The notes under the pieces: model-generated
Told to the model about the DNA's origin: nothing
What the model saw: only the letters and a program-made list of their open reading frames with translations
Database searches by the model: none
Source of the DNA: Bdellovibrionales bacterium
Lineage (GTDB): Bacteria > Bdellovibrionota > Bdellovibrionia > Bdellovibrionales > Bdellovibrionaceae
Assembly (NCBI GenBank): GCA_018266295.1
Contig: JAFEAQ010000011.1
Location: 186,001-250,000 of the forward strand
Direction: 5' to 3'
DNA length: 64,000 bases
Position numbers and translations under genes: made by a program
In this document: piece by piece, positions 59,600-64,000 of the stretch
Position numbering within the stretch: the stretch's first letter is position 1
Layout: the number at the start of each line of letters is the position of its first letter

Positions 59600-60991
59600 T
59601 TACTTCTTGTCAATCTCAACTTGGTCTTCTTTGAACACGAACTGACCGAAGTTATTGTCTGTGCTCATGATTCTGCGGACATCTTTAATATACTTGGCTG
59701 GATTTTCGTTGTAGCTCGAAGCTAAAGCTTCTAGTAAGACATCGCTATTTAAAGCTTTTCTCTCCGCACGCATTTTTGCACGAGCGTCACGGAACTTCTG
59801 ATAAGGGCCGCGATTCAAGAGCTCAATATAGGCAGCAACGTTATCGCTGATGGTATCAAACTTCCTCATGCAGGCATGGTCGTAACCGTATTCGCACGGC
59901 TGAGTCTTTGGGTTCCCGTGCATGCCAAAAAGATTCTTAAGCTTGCGAGCCACGGTGCTGCGGCCCCAGCCACTTTCCAGTGCAGCCATCGTCAAAAGCA
60001 ATGGCAATGGGACGATATCAACGCGGGCCAAGATGTCGGCATAGCTGCCCTTCTCATCGACGTAGTAGTCTTCCTTGATTTTCTTCAGCCAAGCCTGATC
60101 TTCGGCTGTCAACTGAACATTATCCGCCTGCTTTTTTTGAAGACGGAGGACTTCTCGGCGTTGTTTGTAAACGGCTTCTTCCATGCGGATCGCGATCGGG
60201 AGCAAAACGCAAACGAAGCGGTTCTTCTTTTCTTCAGAGCGTAAATTCTCAAGCTCTGCTGTTGGCATGGACTTCGCCAACGCTGAGTCATCATTGTAAA
60301 GCTCTTTCAAATCCATTTCGCCTTTACCAGTAACGACTTTCAAGCGACGGCAGAAATCACCCGCCGCGGGCGCCTGTTCAGCCGGAGCTGGCGGCTGAGC
60401 CGGTTGCTGGGGCTTCTTGGCTGGTGCCGCCGGAGCGCCGCCCTCTTTTGGAGTGGTCGGCGTCACCGGAGCTTCCGGTTTTTGCGGAGTCTTCGGCTTC
60501 GGCTTTGCTGGAGTTACAGGCTGAGACGGTTTCTCAGGCTGGTAACCAGTGCCATGACCATTTTTACCAGATTTTGCAGGTTCAGGTTGCTCATCGGGCT
60601 CTTGCTGCTCACTCGGCTGACCGCTCTGCTTCTGGTGCTCATGCTTTTTCTTTTCTTCACGCTGTTTTTCGAGCTGTTTTTGATATTGATCTTCGGCATC
60701 TTGGGCAATCTCCTCATCACTGTAAGTTGGGTTTTGTTCTGTTAAGTCATTCATGAAGCTGTCACGCTCAACCGGCGTTTCAAGCTGAGAGTATTGCGAA
60801 GACTGGGGGTTTTGCAGCTTTTGCAGGTCGTTTGCGACCTTCGGATTCGCAGATGTCGGCGGGCGAAGAATCTCCGCCCCGTTCGTGTTAAAGCCGCCGC
60901 CTTGGCAGGCTGAAAGCACGAGGCTTCCGGTGACAAGAGCCGTTGTTAAGAGACTCAAAGATTTGTTATTACGTGCCGCCAGTCTTTTCAT
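59600..60991 (-). CDS. Glucosaminidase-domain lipoprotein (Bax/FlgJ-like)
   Basis: The start is ATG 60991. The 463-residue product has a lipoprotein signal (VTGSLVLSAC), an acidic and Lys/Gln/Glu-rich segment, a Pro/Lys/Ala-rich linker (about 125-220) and a C-terminal glucosaminidase domain. That domain has PLPLLLTMAALESGWGRS (catalytic Glu), NLFGMHG and ASSYNENPAKYIKDV. It should cleave peptidoglycan glycan strands and be held at a membrane. The predator lifestyle suggests a role in remodelling its own or prey wall. Confidence 0.9.
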   Translation of the reverse strand: MKRLAARNNKSLSLLTTALVTGSLVLSACQGGGFNTNGAEILRPPTSANPKVANDLQKLQNPQSSQYSQLETPVERDSFMNDLTEQNPTYSDEEIAQDAEDQYQKQLEKQREEKKKHEHQKQSGQPSEQQEPDEQPEPAKSGKNGHGTGYQPEKPSQPVTPAKPKPKTPQKPEAPVTPTTPKEGGAPAAPAKKPQQPAQPPAPAEQAPAAGDFCRRLKVVTGKGEMDLKELYNDDSALAKSMPTAELENLRSEEKKNRFVCVLLPIAIRMEEAVYKQRREVLRLQKKQADNVQLTAEDQAWLKKIKEDYYVDEKGSYADILARVDIVPLPLLLTMAALESGWGRSTVARKLKNLFGMHGNPKTQPCEYGYDHACMRKFDTISDNVAAYIELLNRGPYQKFRDARAKMRAERKALNSDVLLEALASSYNENPAKYIKDVRRIMSTDNNFGQFVFKEDQVEIDKK

Positions 60992-61206
60992 AGTGGCTTC
61001 CACAGTTGCAACGCTTATGCCGCAATCGGCACTGTCAAACTATCAGACAGCCCCGCGAAAAAGCCCTCACTAACAACCTGAAACCCTTGCAGCTTTTGCT
61101 TTGTGAAAATTCTTTCCGGTGAGCAATTCCCCTCTGAAAATGCCGAAATCCCCGCCCATTCTCGGCGCTCGAGTAACGTTTCTGGGCGACTCTCTCGAGG
61201 TAGATT

Positions 61207-62766
61207 TTATTTTTTAATTTTCTTCAGGGCTTGCAACTCTTCAAGTTTGAGCACAAAGCTCATCCCACCATAGGTTGCAGCGCCCAACGCGATGGTCACC
61301 GCAAGAATCACGATCTTTGCCATCACAGCTTCTCCGACCTGCGCCTGTAGCAAAGGGTGAAGTTGTAGCACCACAGCCATCACAACAGCCGCGAGAGTAA
61401 ATTTAAATACTTGCTGAATGAACTTACTAAAATCAAAAACTCCGATGTACTTGCCATAAGCACCGAGCAAGGCCGCCATATTCACAGCCGCACTGACAAA
61501 CGAAGAGATCACAAGACCCTCAAGACCCCAGCTTTTCATTAAGACCGGCGCCAGCACAATATGCAACAAGAGCGCGGTCCCTGCTGCGATGGCCGGGAAC
61601 CAGGTATTTTGAATCGCATAGTAAGCCGGCACTAGCACACGCACACCGCTCGTCGCGACTAAAAGCCACGCATAGACGCGCAAAACAGTGGCCGTCGCCT
61701 CCGCATCAGCGGTATTAAACTGCCCACGCATAAAAAGAACTTCAACAATCGGACGCGCGAGAAAGAAAAGCCCCAGCGCCGCTGGAATCGCAATAAAAAG
61801 ATTCAGTCTTAAATAGTAATTCACCGTCTCGGACATCTGCTCGCGCTGACCTTTGCTCCACAACGCTGCGAGTGTCGGCAACAGCGCCGTCCCCAGGCTC
61901 ACCGAAACCAGCGACAACGGCAGCTCCAGCAATCGGTCCGCCCAATAGATGTAAGAAATCGCCCCATCCCCCAGGCCGCTTGCGTACTTCAGATTCACAA
62001 TCGTCACAAATTGCAGAAGCCCCATTCCTAAAAGCCCCGGCACCATATTGCGCAAGACCTTGCGGATATCAGCACTCATCCCGGTCCACTGAAACCGCGG
62101 CAGAGCCCCCAGCCGTCGCAATGCCGGGATCAAGATCCCCATCTGCAAAGCCCCGCCGATTAAAACACCCCAAGCAAGGCCATCGCCTTCAAAGGCAAAC
62201 GCCGAACCCGGAATCAGTGTCGATAGGATCATGGAAATATTAAAAAGCGTCGGCGCCATCGCCGGCAGAGCAAACTTTCCGAGGGCGTTCAAAATCCCCA
62301 TAAAGTAGGCATAAGTAGTGATGAAGAAGACGAAGCTAAACATGATCCGCGCCATGCGGACCGTGATCACGAGCTTTTCGGGCCCATAATCTGCGTCTAA
62401 AAGCAGCCGCATGATGGGATCCGCGAGCAAAATCCCCAAAGCCGTTAAAATCGCCAAGAAAACCAGCAAAAGCGTGTAAAAGCCATTGGCCAGGTTATGC
62501 GCCCGCGCGGGGGACTCCATACGGGCCTCTACAAAGACCGGAATGAAGCTGACGGACAGCGAGCCCTCCCCGAAAAGGCGTCTAAAGAGATTTGGCAGGC
62601 GAAAAGCCGCCGTCCACGCGTCTGTAATCCCCCTGGAAAACAGGGCCGCCAGCGCCATATCCCTAATAAGACCGAGGATTCGGCTCGAAAAAGTCCCCAA
62701 AGACATGGATAAAGCCTGTCGAATGATACTTTTAGGAACTTCTTTGCTTGAAACGCCGGGGGCCAT
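61207..62766 (-). CDS. murJ: Lipid II flippase MurJ (MviN family)
   Basis: The 519-residue protein has about 13-14 membrane helices, with the MurJ signatures FSRILGLIRDMALAALFSRG at the start, FRLPNLFRRLFGEGSLSVSFIPVF and the Arg-rich cavity residues. MurJ moves lipid II across the inner membrane for peptidoglycan synthesis. Its start region overlaps the divergent rpsT promoter. The 203 bp between it and the glucosaminidase gene show no gene. Confidence 0.95.
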   Translation of the reverse strand: MAPGVSSKEVPKSIIRQALSMSLGTFSSRILGLIRDMALAALFSRGITDAWTAAFRLPNLFRRLFGEGSLSVSFIPVFVEARMESPARAHNLANGFYTLLLVFLAILTALGILLADPIMRLLLDADYGPEKLVITVRMARIMFSFVFFITTYAYFMGILNALGKFALPAMAPTLFNISMILSTLIPGSAFAFEGDGLAWGVLIGGALQMGILIPALRRLGALPRFQWTGMSADIRKVLRNMVPGLLGMGLLQFVTIVNLKYASGLGDGAISYIYWADRLLELPLSLVSVSLGTALLPTLAALWSKGQREQMSETVNYYLRLNLFIAIPAALGLFFLARPIVEVLFMRGQFNTADAEATATVLRVYAWLLVATSGVRVLVPAYYAIQNTWFPAIAAGTALLLHIVLAPVLMKSWGLEGLVISSFVSAAVNMAALLGAYGKYIGVFDFSKFIQQVFKFTLAAVVMAVVLQLHPLLQAQVGEAVMAKIVILAVTIALGAATYGGMSFVLKLEELQALKKIKK

Positions 62767-62776
62767 GTGTTATCAC
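62748..62776 (+). promoter_or_regulatory. rpsT: rpsT promoter
   Basis: -35 TTGAAA (62748-62753), 17-bp spacer, -10 TATCAC (62771-62776). Transcription should start near 62783, about 33 bases before the UUG start of rpsT. The promoter overlaps the murJ start on the other strand. Confidence 0.6.
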
Positions 62777-62815
62777 CTGTGTTCGTTTAAAAAAGCTTAG
62801 TGTGGAGGTTATCCC

Positions 62816-63088
62816 TTGGCAAATCATAAGTCTGCAGCAAAAAGAGCTCGTCAAGCTACTCGTAGAACAGCAGTTAACAGCAAACGTAAAGGTGCAGTTC
62901 GCACTGAAGAAAAAAAGCTTGTTAAAGCTTTGGAAGCTAAAAATGTAAAAGAACTTCCAGCATTATTGAGCGCTTTGACTAGCAAATTGACTCGCGCAGC
63001 TCAAAAAGGCGTCTTCGGCAAGAACACAGCTTCTCGCAAAATCGGTCGTCTTTCTGCACGCGTTCACGCTTTGATCGGTACTAAGTAA
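62816..63088 (+). CDS. rpsT: 30S ribosomal protein S20
   Basis: The 90-residue basic protein has the S20 pattern MANHKSAAKRARQATRRT at the start and GVFGKNTASRKIGRLSARVHAL at the end. It binds 16S rRNA early in assembly. It starts with TTG, with GGAGG seven bases upstream. The E. coli rpsT gene also starts with UUG, where the weak start is part of feedback control of S20. The same may hold here. Confidence 0.96.
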   Translation: MANHKSAAKRARQATRRTAVNSKRKGAVRTEEKKLVKALEAKNVKELPALLSALTSKLTRAAQKGVFGKNTASRKIGRLSARVHALIGTK

Positions 63089-63168
63089 TTAGCCGACGGC
63101 CGCAGAGCATAGCCCGGTTCCGGTTAATACCCGCCGACGCTAAAGCAGCACCGTTCTAATTATTAAAT

Positions 63169-63522
63169 TTACGATTGAAATCTCGACGTCATCCGAGCTG
63201 ATACAAAGGCTCGGATTTGTCGTTTAAAGGCCAATGGAATTTGATCAAATGCAATTCCATGGGTGACCAACCCGTCTTTGGCTACAACAGATTTAATCTG
63301 CCCCCGCAAAGTCACAAATGTTCCATCAGGAATTTGAAAGCTGAGAACCAGGTCGCGGCCTTCCGTGAGTGCATACTCACTCAGGATCGACATTCCACCC
63401 TCGCCGATTTCTCCGGAATTACAAATAAAGTATTGGCCGTCGAATAATACGCCGACCTTCTTCGCCAATGCCCGGCGAGGAAACTTTCGTCTGTAAAAAC
63501 CTTTGTCTTCGTGAGCGTTCAT
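63169..63522 (-). CDS. PilZ-domain protein
   Basis: The 117-residue single-domain protein begins with RRKFPRRALAKKVGVLFDG, which supplies the Arg-rich switch (RxxxR) of PilZ domains. GEIGEGGMSIL takes the place of the D/N-x-S-x-x-G motif, and GQIKSVVAKDGLVTHGIAF follows. It likely binds c-di-GMP or a related ligand, though the second motif is not canonical. It lies alone near the HD gene, with a 73-bp gap. Confidence 0.82.
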   Translation of the reverse strand: MNAHEDKGFYRRKFPRRALAKKVGVLFDGQYFICNSGEIGEGGMSILSEYALTEGRDLVLSFQIPDGTFVTLRGQIKSVVAKDGLVTHGIAFDQIPLAFKRQIRAFVSARMTSRFQS

Positions 63523-63595
63523 ATTGAAGGTATCGGAATTTTGACGCTTTTCTTGATGGCCCGGCCCTTCGCCCGGCGCAAAACCCGCCCTAGGC

Positions 63596-64000
63596 CTAAG
63601 AAAGCTCGACCTTCAGCGATTCCAAGAAGCCTTCCATGACTTGGAGGCGTCTCTGCCCCTCCGCCTTTGCTGACTTCGTGTTCAGGGCCTCATGCAAGCG
63701 CAGGAGCTTTACATAGAAGTGATCCAGAGTGTTCGTACTGTCATCCGGAGTGCGTGTTTCACAGAAGGGATCTTCAGGCCAATAAAGCGCCCGGCGCGAA
63801 AGACCACTGAAAGCAAAAACACGGAAAATACCAACGGCCCCCATGGCATCGAGGCGATCCGCATCTTGTACAACTTTGGCTTCGATGGTTTCCACAGGAA
63901 TCTTCGCCGAAAAACTATGAGCGGCAATCGCATGGTGAATCGCCGGTAAAAACTCCGCCGGATAATTCCAGCCTTTTAGTAACTCCATCGCATGATCCGC
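63596..64000 (-). CDS. HD-domain phosphohydrolase (5' part beyond window edge)
   Basis: The frame is open to the window end at 64000, so the ATG at 63988 is internal and the N-terminus lies outside. The visible 134 residues begin ADHAMELLKGWNYP and contain PAIHHAIAAHSF and VVQDADRLDAMGAVGIFRVF. The last is the second Asp of an HD domain (YedJ type). Such proteins hydrolyse nucleotides or phosphate esters; the substrate is not known. Confidence 0.85.
   Translation of the reverse strand, partial: ADHAMELLKGWNYPAEFLPAIHHAIAAHSFSAKIPVETIEAKVVQDADRLDAMGAVGIFRVFAFSGLSRRALYWPEDPFCETRTPDDSTNTLDHFYVKLLRLHEALNTKSAKAEGQRRLQVMEGFLESLKVELS

Noticed and set aside
61004-61206. Perfect TTGACA on the minus strand upstream of the glucosaminidase gene
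   Set aside because: No acceptable -10 box lies at 16-18 bp, so a promoter is not claimed.
63089-63168. GC-rich inverted stretch after rpsT, considered as terminator
   Set aside because: Arms are interrupted and no T-run follows; not convincing.

Overview
The window is chromosomal DNA of about 50% GC from a Bdellovibrio-like predatory bacterium (Bdellovibrionota), probably close to B. bacteriovorus. This is inferred from gene content: a pil operon ending in pilS/pilR, a Myxococcus-style gliding (Agl/Glt) cluster, an oxidoreductase inserted between lpxA and lpxB, and many secreted small proteins. No rRNA, tRNA, CRISPR array or prophage was seen. Both ends cut genes: a PilR-type regulator on the left and an HD-domain hydrolase on the right.

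Layout. 1-8268 (minus): ribF, an AroE-like gene, pilB, a degenerate pilT, pilC, pilS and pilR. 8307-12034 (plus): a CHASE2 histidine kinase, an NtrC-type regulator and a small secreted protein. 12064-26929 (minus): envelope assembly. prfB (with the classic +1 frameshift), lolC and lolD form one operon. A second starts at a promoter whose spacer is a 16-bp palindrome and carries bamA, skp, lpxA, a gnnA-like gene, lpxB, lpxK, lpxL, a DUF3108 lipoprotein and two heptosyltransferases. 27023-33930: trpS behind a possible leaderless leader peptide, a DUF4336 gene, ybeY, a 7TM-HD phosphodiesterase, mazG, infA and an RRM protein. 34141-36200 is an accessory patch with a Y1 transposase-like gene, an AT-rich nucleotidyltransferase gene and inverted repeats.

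36170-48989 is the most distinctive block: one plus-strand operon for an envelope-spanning, proton-driven machine. It encodes a VWA lipoprotein, a GYF-PilZ protein, a TolQ/MotA-like protein, two TolR/ExbD-like proteins, two TPR proteins, an AgmX/PglI-tail (TonB-like) protein, an outer-membrane barrel and a periplasmic coiled coil. It is preceded by a good match to a sigma-28 (FliA) promoter and an 18-bp palindrome. One TolR-like subunit has lost the proton-carrying Asp and the other keeps it.

48990-64000 holds scattered metabolic and envelope genes. They include an apparent uracil-degradation operon (mmsA, urc1, urc4, upp, udk), which would let a predator use pyrimidines from prey RNA, then a trypsin-like protease, a Bax/FlgJ-type glucosaminidase lipoprotein, murJ, rpsT (UUG start), a PilZ protein and the HD hydrolase. 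All functions are inferred from motifs and family knowledge; no database search was run.
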